Origin: JAKPAM01 sp047601745
Lineage (GTDB): Bacteria > Pseudomonadota > Gammaproteobacteria > Burkholderiales > Burkholderiaceae_E
Assembly: GCA_047601745.1 (NCBI GenBank)
Contig: JASGIS010000001.1
Coordinates: 4,960,001 to 5,024,000 of the forward strand
Length of the DNA stretch: 64,000 nt
Direction: 5' to 3'
Each line of letters opens with the position of its first letter. Within the stretch, counting starts at the first letter, position 1. Shown here in pieces: positions 28,111 through 36,122 of the stretch. The notes beneath the pieces are model-generated. The model saw only the letters and a list, made by a program, of their open reading frames with translations. It was not told where the DNA came from and made no database searches. The translations under genes were made by a program, and so were the position numbers.

Positions 28111-28163
28111 GCCGCCAGACGCCGGCCGCTTCGTTTCATCGAGCCTGCTCATGCCGAAAACCG

Positions 28164-28919
28164 ATGCCATTTGAGGTGGTCGACTTCGATGACGGCGCCG
28201 CCGATCCTCTCGCTGCCGAGATGGCGCTGCTGTCGCTGGCCGAAACCGGGCGATGCGTCGCGCGTCTATGGCAGGCGCCGCTGTCGCTGGTGGTGCCGCG
28301 CGCTTACCGGCGCTTCGCCGCGCTGGAAAGCGCCCGTGCCGCGTTCGCACGGCGCGGCTGTCCGGTTTTCCTGCGCATGTCCGGCGGTGGGCTGGTGCCG
28401 CAGGGGCCGGGCATCGTCGACCTGAGTCTGGCCTACCGGGTCCAGGGCACCGTGGGCGCGCTCTCCGACGGGGTTTACAGGCACCTGTGCGACATCATGC
28501 GCGACGCTCTGCGTGCGTTGGGGCTGCAGACGCACTGGCAGGCGGTGCAAGGCTCGTTCTGCGACGGACGCTTCAACCTGGCCTGGGGCCCGCCGGGCGA
28601 TGCACGAAAACTCGCCGGCACCGCGCAATACTGGCGTCGCGTGCGATCGGACACGGATTCCGGTGCGCCGATGCATGCGGTGCTGGCTCACGCGGTGCTG
28701 CTGGTCAGCGCCGATCCTGAAGAGATCACCCGGCGTGCCAATGCTTTCGAGGACGCGATCGAAAGCGGAAGGCGCTACGACGCGGAGCGCGTGATCAGCG
28801 TACGGCAGGCGCTTTGCCGAACGGGCGTGGCATCGTCCGACAGACTCATCGACTCGGTGATGTCGGCGCTGCGCGCGAACGTGATGGCCGCGACACCGCC
28901 TGGCGTCGGCGACGATTGA
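28164..28919 (+). CDS. Lipoate-protein ligase A-like protein of the acetoin cluster
   Basis: 251 residues from ATG 28164 (weak SD). The BPL/LplA/LipB fold is visible from RMSGGGLVPQGPGIVDLSL (about 75-93), matching the lipoate-binding RxSGGG-V-HGPG pattern with Gln for the His, and ARKLAGTAQ (about 148) with the conserved binding Lys. As last gene of the aco block it probably lipoylates AcoC; such ligases are common beside aco clusters. A seven-codon open frame (28151-28174) overlaps the start region. The annotated length is similar to lipoyl/octanoyl transferases rather than the longer LplA. Confidence 0.78.
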   Translation: MPFEVVDFDDGAADPLAAEMALLSLAETGRCVARLWQAPLSLVVPRAYRRFAALESARAAFARRGCPVFLRMSGGGLVPQGPGIVDLSLAYRVQGTVGALSDGVYRHLCDIMRDALRALGLQTHWQAVQGSFCDGRFNLAWGPPGDARKLAGTAQYWRRVRSDTDSGAPMHAVLAHAVLLVSADPEEITRRANAFEDAIESGRRYDAERVISVRQALCRTGVASSDRLIDSVMSALRANVMAATPPGVGDD

Positions 28920-28959
28920 GCGCCGCCGGCCGGAACGACCCTCTTTCATCGCTTCGGAG

Positions 28960-31374
28960 CTAGAAGCGGCCGAGGATCGCCAGCGAGAAATTCCGTCCTT
29001 CGCCGATGTTCGCGCGGGACCAGTCGGTCAGCGCCCAATACTTCCGGTTGAAGAGGTTGTAGACGTTGCCGATCAGCGTCAGGTTCTGCCCCTGTATGTC
29101 GAAGTCATAGCTGAACCCGGCGTTGACGATCGTGCGGCCCGGAACTTCGAGCGTGTTCTCCGGAGCCGCCCAGGCGGCGCCGAAATACTGCACGTTGCCA
29201 TGCAGCTTCAATGAGTCGAGGCCGGGCACGCGGTACTGCGTGTTGAACGCGGCAAGCCACTTGGGCGCGTTCGCGGGCGTCTTGCCCTTCAGGCTCGCAT
29301 TGTCGGCGGAAACCCTGTCGATGGTCGCATCCAGATAGACCGCGGAGATACCGAGTTTCAGCGCCGGGTCGACCTGGTACGCACCGGAGGCTTCGACCCC
29401 CTGATAGACATTCCGTCCATCCTGGGTCAGATAGCGATCCTCTCCCACCAATCGATCCATCTGGTTCGCGCGCTCGAGCCGGAACAGGGCGGCCGCATAA
29501 CCGAACCGGCCATCCTGATGCTTGGCACCGATCTCGTACTGCCTGGATACGGCGGCTTCGAGCAGCGCTCCCGCATTGACGTACGTCGGTCCGACCCGCA
29601 TGCCGGGCTCCAATCCCTCCACGTAACTGCCATAGAAGCTGGTTCTGTCATCGGGCTTGTAGATCACGGCCAAGGTCGGGCTGGCCTTGTTCGTCCGGTA
29701 CTCGACGCTAGCCGGATCACCGGGGTTCTCGGAACGGTAATCGGTGTAGCGAAGACCGGCGATGATCTGCCAATGGTCGCCCAGATGAACCGTATCGCTG
29801 ACGAACGCGTACATCTGGCGAGTATCCGCATTGACCGGGGCCAGCGAAAAATCCGGCGTGCGCGTGGAAAGAAACGGCTGCGGTCGATAGAGATTGCCGT
29901 CGAAGTCGTTCTCGTAATAGAACTCGCTGTAGCGATCCCGGCTTCGGTTCAGGCCGAGGCCGGCAACGATCTGGTGCTTGACCGCGCCCGCCGACACCGT
30001 CCCTTGAACGACCGCTTGCGAGAACGCCGTATCGAGCTGCGTGGCGAAGTTGTACGCCCATCCCTGATAGTCTCCGGCTCGATCGAGCAGCGTCGCGAAT
30101 GCCTTGTTCGCCCGATGGGTCTTGCGCGACGCGCCGACCTGTAGTTTCAGGCTCCATCGATCATCGATGTTCCATTGCACTCCGGTCGCCCCCAGCACGG
30201 TTCGCGTCTTGTAATACGCGTTGTCGACTCGGAGGTTCCGATAGCGATAGGTCGGACGAGGCAGCCTGCCGCCATTCGCATCGGCGTCATAAGTCTCCAG
30301 GTCGGAAAAGAAGAGCGGCTCGCCCTCGTTGCGATGGTTCTCATAAGCCAGGGTCGTGAACCAGTTCACCGCGCCCCGAAATCGCTTGTCGACCGCAACG
30401 GAGGCCACCGTTCGTTCGATCCGGCTTTCGTTATAGGTCGTACCGCGCTCGATCGCGAGGTTCGCGCGCAGCGCCAGATCGTCGGCCAGCTTGCGACTGG
30501 TATCGACGTGAAAGGACATCAGGCTCGGATCGCGCCAACCCAGATATACCAAGGCCTCGTCCTTGGCCTTGGGACGCTTCAACTGATAACTCATCGCACC
30601 ACCCGGCTGCCCGAAGCCGTACATGAAGCCGGACAGGCCTTTCAAGGCCGTGATGTTCTCGGTGATCTCGACCGGGAAATCTCCCCCCCACGAAAGCAGC
30701 ATCGGCACGCCGTCGATGAAGTAATTGCGGACCAGCAATCCTCGAATCTGCGTCCCCCACCAATCGGTCGTATAAGACGGCGTTCCGGTCGACACCGCGG
30801 CATCGTTGGCGAAGACTTGGCCGAGCGACCGGGCGCCGCGCTCGATGATCTCCTCGCTGTCGACGACGGAGATCGAGAACGGCGTATCCAGCACCGATCG
30901 ATCTCCGAGCGCCCCGGTCGTCGTGTTCCTGGACAGATATCCGAGCGGAGGATCGGCAGGCAGGGGGCTGGCGCTGACCTCCACCGCCGGCAGCGAACCC
31001 GACGTCTCCGATGCCGCACGCGTCCGGATGACGACCGTACCGCCTTCGATCGCCGCCACCAGCCCGCTGCCCGCCAGCGCCCGATCGAACGCCTGATCCG
31101 CCGTCATTCGCCCGTGGATGGCCGGCGCGCTGCGGCCCGCGGTCAGTTCGGCGCTGGCGCTCAGTTGCAGCCCCACCTGAGCGACGATGCGCGTCAGCAT
31201 GGTCGACAACGGACCGGCCGGCAGATCGAACGTCTGCACGGTCGACGTGGACGGTTCGGCGCCTCGGGCCGGCACGGGGGACATCGCGGCAGGCCCGGCC
31301 AGGGCCAGCGTGACGAGAGCGAACCTGACGGCCGAGATCAGCGGGCGGGCGGTGTCGCGGCGGAACGAAATCAT
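28960..31374 (-). CDS. TonB-dependent siderophore receptor with N-terminal signalling domain (FecA/FpvA type)
   Basis: 804 residues. A signal peptide ends near ARGAEP (about residue 40). A secretin/TonB short N-terminal domain (about 45-115: FDLPAGPLSTMLTRIVAQVGLQLSASAE) signals to FecR. The plug follows (SVLDTPFSISVVDSEEIIERG; IRGLLVRNYFIDGVP; GLSGFMYGFGQPGGAMSYQLKRP), then a 22-strand barrel ending in a terminal Phe (SLAILGRF). It lies downstream of fecI and fecR genes, completing a cell-surface signalling set. The ligand is a ferric siderophore of unknown type. A decayed copy of its 3' end lies at 19359-19470. Confidence 0.92.
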   Translation of the reverse strand: MISFRRDTARPLISAVRFALVTLALAGPAAMSPVPARGAEPSTSTVQTFDLPAGPLSTMLTRIVAQVGLQLSASAELTAGRSAPAIHGRMTADQAFDRALAGSGLVAAIEGGTVVIRTRAASETSGSLPAVEVSASPLPADPPLGYLSRNTTTGALGDRSVLDTPFSISVVDSEEIIERGARSLGQVFANDAAVSTGTPSYTTDWWGTQIRGLLVRNYFIDGVPMLLSWGGDFPVEITENITALKGLSGFMYGFGQPGGAMSYQLKRPKAKDEALVYLGWRDPSLMSFHVDTSRKLADDLALRANLAIERGTTYNESRIERTVASVAVDKRFRGAVNWFTTLAYENHRNEGEPLFFSDLETYDADANGGRLPRPTYRYRNLRVDNAYYKTRTVLGATGVQWNIDDRWSLKLQVGASRKTHRANKAFATLLDRAGDYQGWAYNFATQLDTAFSQAVVQGTVSAGAVKHQIVAGLGLNRSRDRYSEFYYENDFDGNLYRPQPFLSTRTPDFSLAPVNADTRQMYAFVSDTVHLGDHWQIIAGLRYTDYRSENPGDPASVEYRTNKASPTLAVIYKPDDRTSFYGSYVEGLEPGMRVGPTYVNAGALLEAAVSRQYEIGAKHQDGRFGYAAALFRLERANQMDRLVGEDRYLTQDGRNVYQGVEASGAYQVDPALKLGISAVYLDATIDRVSADNASLKGKTPANAPKWLAAFNTQYRVPGLDSLKLHGNVQYFGAAWAAPENTLEVPGRTIVNAGFSYDFDIQGQNLTLIGNVYNLFNRKYWALTDWSRANIGEGRNFSLAILGRF

Positions 31375-31431
31375 GTCGAGAGAGCTCCGGAAGGTTGATC
31401 GATGCCGATACCAGCCTTGCCGGACGAAACG

Positions 31432-31459
31432 AAAAAAGGGGAACCGCCGCCGGGTCCCC
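31432..31459 (-). terminator. Intrinsic terminator between fecR and the receptor gene
   Basis: On the minus strand GGGGACCC-GGCGGC-GGTTCCCC forms an 8-bp stem with one mismatch, followed directly by six T. It lies just after the fecR stop and 58 bases before the receptor start, so fecIR and the receptor are likely separate transcripts, as in fec systems. Confidence 0.82.
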
Positions 31460-31467
31460 TACTGCCC

Positions 31468-32499
31468 TCACCGTCTCTCGATCCGCACTCCGTCTTCGCC
31501 GACCGGCCGCCCCCGCACCGGCAGTGCCTGTTCCAGCGCCGCGAAGATCCGCGGCAGATCCCGGGCCGGATCGGTCAGCCGATAGACGCCGACCAGCCGC
31601 AGGCCGGCCGCGTCCGGCGCCACGTCCAGCCGACGCGTCGTGTATCGACCGAGTTCGGCGATGAATCGATCGAGACGGATGTCGTCGGCGATCAGACGCC
31701 CGCCGGCCCAGCCCTCCCGAGCCATGTCCGCGACCTCGTCGGCCGACACCGCATCGCGGGTGAAGCGCACCTGGCGCCCCGTCGGGACATCGTGCGCCGG
31801 CGTGCCGGCGGCCGGCGCCACGCGGACCGTGCCTGCATAGACCGACAGCGCGGCGTCGACGTCGGTGCGCATCACCGAAAACCGCGTCCCCAGCGCGGTC
31901 AAGCGGCCGAACGCGGTGTCGACGACCAGCGGGCGCGCCGGCGTCCGGGTATCGGGCGCGGTGGTCACGAGGATCTCGCCGGCTGTCAGCACGATCCGGC
32001 GCAGCGCGGCGTCGAAATCGATGTCGACCGCGGTCGCGGTATTGAGCACCAGCGTGCCGCCGTCCGGCAGCCGCAGTGTGCGCACCTCGCCGACCCCGGT
32101 CCGTTCACCGGCGAAGCGGGCGGCGATCGGGTCCATCCACGGACGCCACGAGCCGTTTTCGCCGGGACCCGCTGCCGTGCGGCGCACGAGTTCCACGGCG
32201 CCGAACGCGAGCCCGGCGACGCTCAGCAGCCGCAAGGTCCGCCGGCGCCGCGAGGCGGTTTCGGCCCGTGCCAGCGTCTTGCGCGCGATCGGCGCCGTCA
32301 CCGCCGCGCGGGCACCGGCGAACGCGCCGCCGATCGCTTCGACCCGCTGCCACGCCTGCGCATGCCGCGGGCTGGCGGCGAGCCACTCGCGCCAACGCGC
32401 GCGATCGTCGGCGGTGACGTCCTCGTCGCGCAGCACGGCGAACCACCGGGCAGCGGCGGCCAGCGCATCGGGCTGGCTGGCGTCGTCCGGCGCGGCCAC
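31468..32499 (-). CDS. fecR: FecR-family anti-sigma factor / sensor
   Basis: 343 residues from GTG 32499; a stop codon lies directly upstream in frame, so GTG is the only possible start. The N-terminal cytoplasmic DUF4880-type region (AARWFAVLRDEDVTADDRARWREWLAASPRHAQAWQ) binds the sigma factor. A membrane segment follows (about 90-105, LRLLSVAGLAFGAVEL), then the periplasmic FecR domain (about 140-240: TLRLPDGGTLVLNTATAVDIDF; LTALGTRFSV) and a C-terminal secretin-like domain that meets the receptor signalling domain. It relays siderophore occupancy to the sigma factor encoded 19 bases upstream. Confidence 0.9.
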   Translation of the reverse strand: MAAPDDASQPDALAAAARWFAVLRDEDVTADDRARWREWLAASPRHAQAWQRVEAIGGAFAGARAAVTAPIARKTLARAETASRRRRTLRLLSVAGLAFGAVELVRRTAAGPGENGSWRPWMDPIAARFAGERTGVGEVRTLRLPDGGTLVLNTATAVDIDFDAALRRIVLTAGEILVTTAPDTRTPARPLVVDTAFGRLTALGTRFSVMRTDVDAALSVYAGTVRVAPAAGTPAHDVPTGRQVRFTRDAVSADEVADMAREGWAGGRLIADDIRLDRFIAELGRYTTRRLDVAPDAAGLRLVGVYRLTDPARDLPRIFAALEQALPVRGRPVGEDGVRIERR

Positions 32500-32518
32500 G
32501 GTCAGGCGTTCTCGCGAA

Positions 32519-33049
32519 TCACGATCGATCGAGCGCCGCCGGCACGAGGTCGGGTTCCGCCCGCAGGCAATGCAGCATCGCTTCGGCCATGTACTTCTTG
32601 ACCATCCGTTCGCCGACGCCGAGCCGCTGGCCGATCTCGCGATAAGTCAGGCCGTCGATCTGCGCGAGCAGGAAGGCCTCGCGGACCTTGGTCTTCATCT
32701 CGCGCAGCAAGGCATCGACCTGGACCAATGCTTCGAGCGCCAGCGCGCGGTGCTCGGGCGACGGCGCGATGGCCGGCGGCAGCGCCGCCACCGCGTCGAT
32801 AAAGGCCGCCTCGATGTCGCGCCGCCGCCAATGGTCGATGACCAATCCGCGCGCGACCGTGGTCAGGTAGGCGCGCGGCTCGCGGATCGGGCCCGGCGAA
32901 CGGCTGCCGAGGATGCGGACGAAAGTGTCGTGAGCCAGGTCGGCGGCATCGTGCGCGCTGCCCAGCCGCCGGTGCAGCCAGGCCTTGAGCCAGCCATGGT
33001 GGTCGCCATAAAGGCTTTCGACGATCGTCGAGAATGCCGGGTCTGCCAC
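32519..33049 (-). CDS. fecI: FecI-type ECF sigma factor
   Basis: About 176 residues from GTG 33049, close to the 173 of E. coli FecI. Sigma region 2 is STIVESLYGDHHGWLKAWLHRRLGSAHDAADLAHDTFVRIL and region 4 is ALLREMKTKVREAFLLAQIDGLTYREIGQRLGVGERMVKKYM. A longer frame reaches TTG 33142, but it would run through the Fur-like site, so the shorter form is chosen; no strong SD decides. It directs transcription of the receptor gene when released by FecR. Confidence 0.85.
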   Translation of the reverse strand: MADPAFSTIVESLYGDHHGWLKAWLHRRLGSAHDAADLAHDTFVRILGSRSPGPIREPRAYLTTVARGLVIDHWRRRDIEAAFIDAVAALPPAIAPSPEHRALALEALVQVDALLREMKTKVREAFLLAQIDGLTYREIGQRLGVGERMVKKYMAEAMLHCLRAEPDLVPAALDRS

Positions 33050-33092
33050 GTCCGCGAACCGGACGCGGCCGGCGCGCTCGCCGATGTCCGGA

Positions 33093-33107
33093 TAGGAATG
33101 AATATCA
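33093..33107. promoter_or_regulatory. Fur-box-like site upstream of fecI
   Basis: On the minus strand TGATATTCATTCCTA matches TGATAAT-N-ATTATCA at about 10 of 14 defined positions, in an AT-rich patch about 45 bases before the chosen fecI start. Iron repression of fecIR is expected for the family; binding is inferred. Confidence 0.5.
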
Positions 33108-33254
33108 CTTGCGATTATTGCCGAATTGCCGGCTTCCTCCAAGCCGGCCGGCCCGTCCCGCGGCCTAGTGCTCGATCTTCACCTGCCGACCCTCGGTCGA
33201 TGCGCGAGTCGCTCCAGCGCGCGGCTCCGCGTCGAGCGAGACGGAATTTGCTCG

Positions 33255-34205
33255 TCAGTGCGTGTCGAATACTTCGTCCAGCGTACGAGCGTCGACGAAG
33301 TTGTCGACCCAGCGCTCCAGTTCGGACGCACTGGCCTTCTGCAACCGCTCGGTTACAGCCGGATCGAGTGGCCCGAAGCGGCGTTCGAGCTGGCGGGAGA
33401 GCACGGCGACAGCGCCGTCCTGCATCCATCGATCCTTGAATCCGACCGTGAGCTCCTGCGTCACTCTTTCTCTCAATCCCACCATGCTCCGGTTCTCCTG
33501 CGGATAGAGCTCGGCATAAAGCCGGCGTTCATTATCGTCAAGGGCAGTGTAGATGTCGACGAAGTCCAAGTATTTCAGGCGCTTCTCGATGTCCGGCTCC
33601 AGGCTCAGCAACCCCCTGATGGCCTGGGCATAGAGCTCGACCCGACGCTTGCGCGGCCAGCGCATGTTCGGCAGGTTCAACCGGGCGACGAGATTGTCGC
33701 TGTCCATCCAGCGTTCGGCGGGCGTGTCGGCCAACACGCAGGCCAGGTAGTCGAAGCGCAGGTACGCATGGTGCTCACTGCCGAGCGTCAGCGAGCGGGG
33801 AATGCCTCCGCCGCGCAGGAAGATGACTACCGGTACCACCCGTGTCGTCCGGTACAGCTCGGCCAGCGTAGCGCTGTAGACGACCAGCCGATGGATGGAG
33901 AAGCGCGCCGGATCGCTCTCTTCTTCCAGCACGAACAGCAGCGCCTCGCGCCGGCCGTCGGGCCACTCCACCAGCAGCGGCACGTCCAGTTCGTGGAAGC
34001 GGTCGCCCAGGCGATTTTTCAACTGTTCCTGGCGAATTGGCGTGATGACCACCGATTCGTCGATGCCCTGTGCCTCCTGCGGCGCGAAGAAGAATAGCGC
34101 CTGGCGCGGGTAGTCCAGGATCAGGTTCTTGAAATTCTGGTCGTGGCTGATGGACTCGACCACGGGCCGGGAACCCGTCGGACGGTTGGGAGCGGGCGGA
34201 TTCAT
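33255..34205 (-). CDS. Rpn/YhgA-like PD-(D/E)XK family protein
   Basis: 316 residues from ATG 34205. The N-terminal region (HDQNFKNLILDYPRQALFFFAP; FHELDVPLLVEWPDGRREALLFVLEEESDPARFSIHRLVVYSATL) resembles Rpn recombination-promoting nuclease/transposase-like proteins, with a candidate active-site pattern D-x(n)-E-x-E around residues 75-95. The C-terminal half is helical and ends with a DUF4351-like tail (LERRFGPLDPAVTERLQKASASELERWVDNFVDARTLDEVF). No transposase ends or repeats surround it. Nuclease activity is inferred. An in-frame extension to 34433 is less likely. Confidence 0.6.
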   Translation of the reverse strand: MNPPAPNRPTGSRPVVESISHDQNFKNLILDYPRQALFFFAPQEAQGIDESVVITPIRQEQLKNRLGDRFHELDVPLLVEWPDGRREALLFVLEEESDPARFSIHRLVVYSATLAELYRTTRVVPVVIFLRGGGIPRSLTLGSEHHAYLRFDYLACVLADTPAERWMDSDNLVARLNLPNMRWPRKRRVELYAQAIRGLLSLEPDIEKRLKYLDFVDIYTALDDNERRLYAELYPQENRSMVGLRERVTQELTVGFKDRWMQDGAVAVLSRQLERRFGPLDPAVTERLQKASASELERWVDNFVDARTLDEVFDTH

Positions 34206-34389
34206 GGCCTGGACATTGAACCCGCCAAGCAACGCACTGCCAATCCGCCAGAAGGTATCGGTCGGTTGATCAGGGTGACAGGACGGATGGCCGGCGCCTT
34301 GTCTGCCGCGCGCTGCCATCACGGGCGCATCTACAGCACCCCGGTATGGCAGGGCGTAGATGTGAAACGAGCCGTAGGCGAGCGCGAGG

Positions 34390-34857
34390 TCAATGACTGC
34401 GCCCCGCGGGCCGCAGCCCGAGGCTGCGCGCATGCATCGCGGCCGCCCGCTGATCGTCCGGGTGGTCGGCGAGAAACCGGACCAGTTCGGCGAACGTCCG
34501 GCGGCTGTGCCCCAGGGCGACCTCGCGCCATACGGGCTTCATCGCCTCGTCGTCGATGGCGGCCAGCAGGCGCTCGTGGGCGGCGCACACGTGCCGGCCC
34601 TGCTCGTCGGCGCGATCCAGCCGCGCATAGGTGTCGGCCAGGTTGTGGTGCGCGATGACGACCGCGGCCGTCCCGGCATGGGCATCGTCGCCATGCCCGT
34701 ACATCGCTATCGCCCACGCGAGCGCGGTCGCGTAGTGCTCGAGCGCCGGCAGGAATTCCTCGTTCTGGAACGCCTGGTTGCCCGCCGAGATGGCTTGCCG
34801 CCAGCGCCCGATGTCGGCCTGTGGCGGGACGTGATCATGACGGCGGACAGTCTGCAT
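34390..34857 (-). CDS. TPR-like helical protein of unknown function
   Basis: 155 residues, start ATG with GGAG 6 nt before it. The sequence is all-helical with TPR-like pairs (QAISAGNQAFQNEEFLPALEHYATALAWAIAMYG; VVIAHHNLADTYARLDRADEQGRHVCAAHERL). No signal peptide. I do not recognise a named family. It precedes the Rpn-like gene on the same strand with a gap of 184 bases from its stop to that gene's start. Confidence 0.6.
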   Translation of the reverse strand: MQTVRRHDHVPPQADIGRWRQAISAGNQAFQNEEFLPALEHYATALAWAIAMYGHGDDAHAGTAAVVIAHHNLADTYARLDRADEQGRHVCAAHERLLAAIDDEAMKPVWREVALGHSRRTFAELVRFLADHPDDQRAAAMHARSLGLRPAGRSH

Positions 34858-34987
34858 GGCGGGCTCCGGATCGGCTGCGCACGGCAGCGACGGATCAAGT
34901 TTGAATAACTATGGTTCGCATTCTCGATTAACCGCGGCGTATGGAGGGTATACCGGCTTCGGCCATCCGAATCCATGCAGAAGCGAC

Positions 34988-35689
34988 TCAGCGTCCATCC
35001 AGCTCCCGCCCGACCAGCGACAGCACGCTCGGCGCGAATCCCATCCCCAGATGCGTCTCGGCGACCTCGATGTGCCGAACCTTCGACGACCAATGGTCGA
35101 TGCAGGCCTGCCAGGCAACGATGCCGTCGCGCTTCGAGTAGATGGCCGTCACCGGAACGTCCAACGGCCGGTCGTAACGCGCGGCGACCTCGCTCTCGAC
35201 GCGCGCCAGATCGTGGCCGCTGGCCTCGAACCATCGCGCCAGCGTCGTGAAGCACGGCCCCCCGATCACCGGACTGCCCAACGTGATGACCTTGTCCACC
35301 AGTTCGGGGCGGTCGCGCGCGGCTTCGCGCGCCAGATAGCCGCCCAGGCTCCAGCCGACCAGGGACACGCGACTGGAAGCGTTTCCATGCAGTTCGGCGA
35401 GGCGCTGCGGCAGGCCGGCCAGCAACTCTTCCACGTTGCCGGTATTTCGGCCCAGCCCCCATGTGCTCACGTCATGACCGAGACCTCGCAGGTACGCAGC
35501 CATCGGCAGCAACGAGCTTTCGCCCGCGCCGTATCCGGGCAGCAGCACGACCCTTCGTGGTTCGGACGCTCGCCGGCGAGTCGCGCCGAGCCACTGCCAC
35601 CGCCAGCGGATCGTGTCCAGAGGCAGTTGCAGTTCCCGCACCAGATCGGCGAATCCGGGGGCCGTGATCGGTTCATAGGTTATGGGCAT
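34988..35689 (-). CDS. Alpha/beta hydrolase
   Basis: 233 residues; AGGAG lies 7 nt before the ATG. Oxyanion region LLPGYGAGESSLLPMAAYL, nucleophile elbow GWSLGG (Ser about 115), acid Asp in IYSKRDGIVAW and terminal His in ETHLGMG complete the triad. No signal peptide. Immediately upstream are two large palindromic operator-like sites, so the gene is probably tightly controlled by a repressor encoded elsewhere. The substrate is unknown. Confidence 0.82.
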   Translation of the reverse strand: MPITYEPITAPGFADLVRELQLPLDTIRWRWQWLGATRRRASEPRRVVLLPGYGAGESSLLPMAAYLRGLGHDVSTWGLGRNTGNVEELLAGLPQRLAELHGNASSRVSLVGWSLGGYLAREAARDRPELVDKVITLGSPVIGGPCFTTLARWFEASGHDLARVESEVAARYDRPLDVPVTAIYSKRDGIVAWQACIDHWSSKVRHIEVAETHLGMGFAPSVLSLVGRELDGR

Positions 35690-35732
35690 CGGGATCTCCT
35701 GTCCCAGCGTGCCGCTGCGCCGGAATGCGCAG

Positions 35733-35801
35733 TTTTATGCAACTGGTTGCAATATCTTATGCACGACAGCCATTTTATGCAACTAGTTGCATAAAATGGC
35801 T
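35733..35801. promoter_or_regulatory. Pair of GCAAC-N2-GTTGC palindromes, one of 34 bp
   Basis: 35768-35801 is a perfect 34-bp palindrome with centre ATGCAACTAGTTGCAT and outer arms AGCCATTTT/AAAATGGCT. A second copy, TTTTATGCAACTGGTTGC plus AATA, begins at 35733. Centres are about 41 bp apart, near four helical turns. They lie 44-112 bases upstream of the alpha/beta hydrolase start. The form suits a TetR- or MarR-type dimer; no such regulator is adjacent. Confidence 0.75.
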
Positions 35802-35819
35802 CGCACAGGCCTTCCTCGC

Positions 35820-35940
35820 TTACGATTCGTAGCTCGGATGGCCGGACTCGGCGACCATCGACGCATCGGGCTGGCTGGCGAGGCGCTGCTTCGGGGTCAC
35901 GGCCAGCGCCTTCACCTCACCGGAACGAATGAAGGCCGCG
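35820..35940 (-). pseudogene. Relic of a Bug-type (TctC) solute-binding protein gene
   Basis: Minus-strand translation reads FIRSGEVKALAVTPKQRL, then ASQPDASMVAESGHPSYES and a stop. This matches the conserved stretch of tripartite tricarboxylate transporter binding proteins (I-x-SGKxRALAVTxxxRxxALPDVPTxAEAGxPGYE). The protein should continue about 50 residues beyond this point, and the N-terminal two thirds are missing, so it is a fragment. It adjoins the 34-bp palindrome. Confidence 0.55.
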
Positions 35941-36090
35941 GCCGAGGACTTGCGACTTCCGGCAGCCGTGCATGGTGGCGGAACGATGCCCGTCGAGGAG
36001 AGTCCGGGCGCCCGGAGGTGAGACCCGAGGCTGCAGGCCGGAACGACCGGCCGCCATCAGGGTGAGCGCCTGCCCGCCTGGAGGATAGGA
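35941..36090. other. No gene recognised
   Basis: About 150 bases between the Bug relic and the pntB hairpin. No protein of known type in any frame; probably more degraded sequence of the same relic. Confidence 0.4.
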
Positions 36091-36113
36091 GGAGCCGGCG
36101 CCCGGCCGGCTCC
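36091..36113 (-). terminator. GC-rich hairpin after pntB
   Basis: GGAGCCGGC-GCCCG-GCCGGCTCC, 9-bp perfect arms, 10 bases beyond the pntB stop. There is no T-run after it on the minus strand, so termination would be inefficient or need a helper. Confidence 0.5.
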
Positions 36114-36122
36114 GTTACCGGC

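Noticed and set aside
33049..33142. 31-residue N-terminal extension of FecI from TTG 33142
   Set aside because: It would run through the Fur-like site and makes the protein longer than usual; kept only as an alternative.
35787..36065. Possible 92-residue plus-strand protein after the 34-bp palindrome
   Set aside because: Starts inside the palindrome, composition unlike a protein, and the minus strand gives a recognisable Bug fragment.
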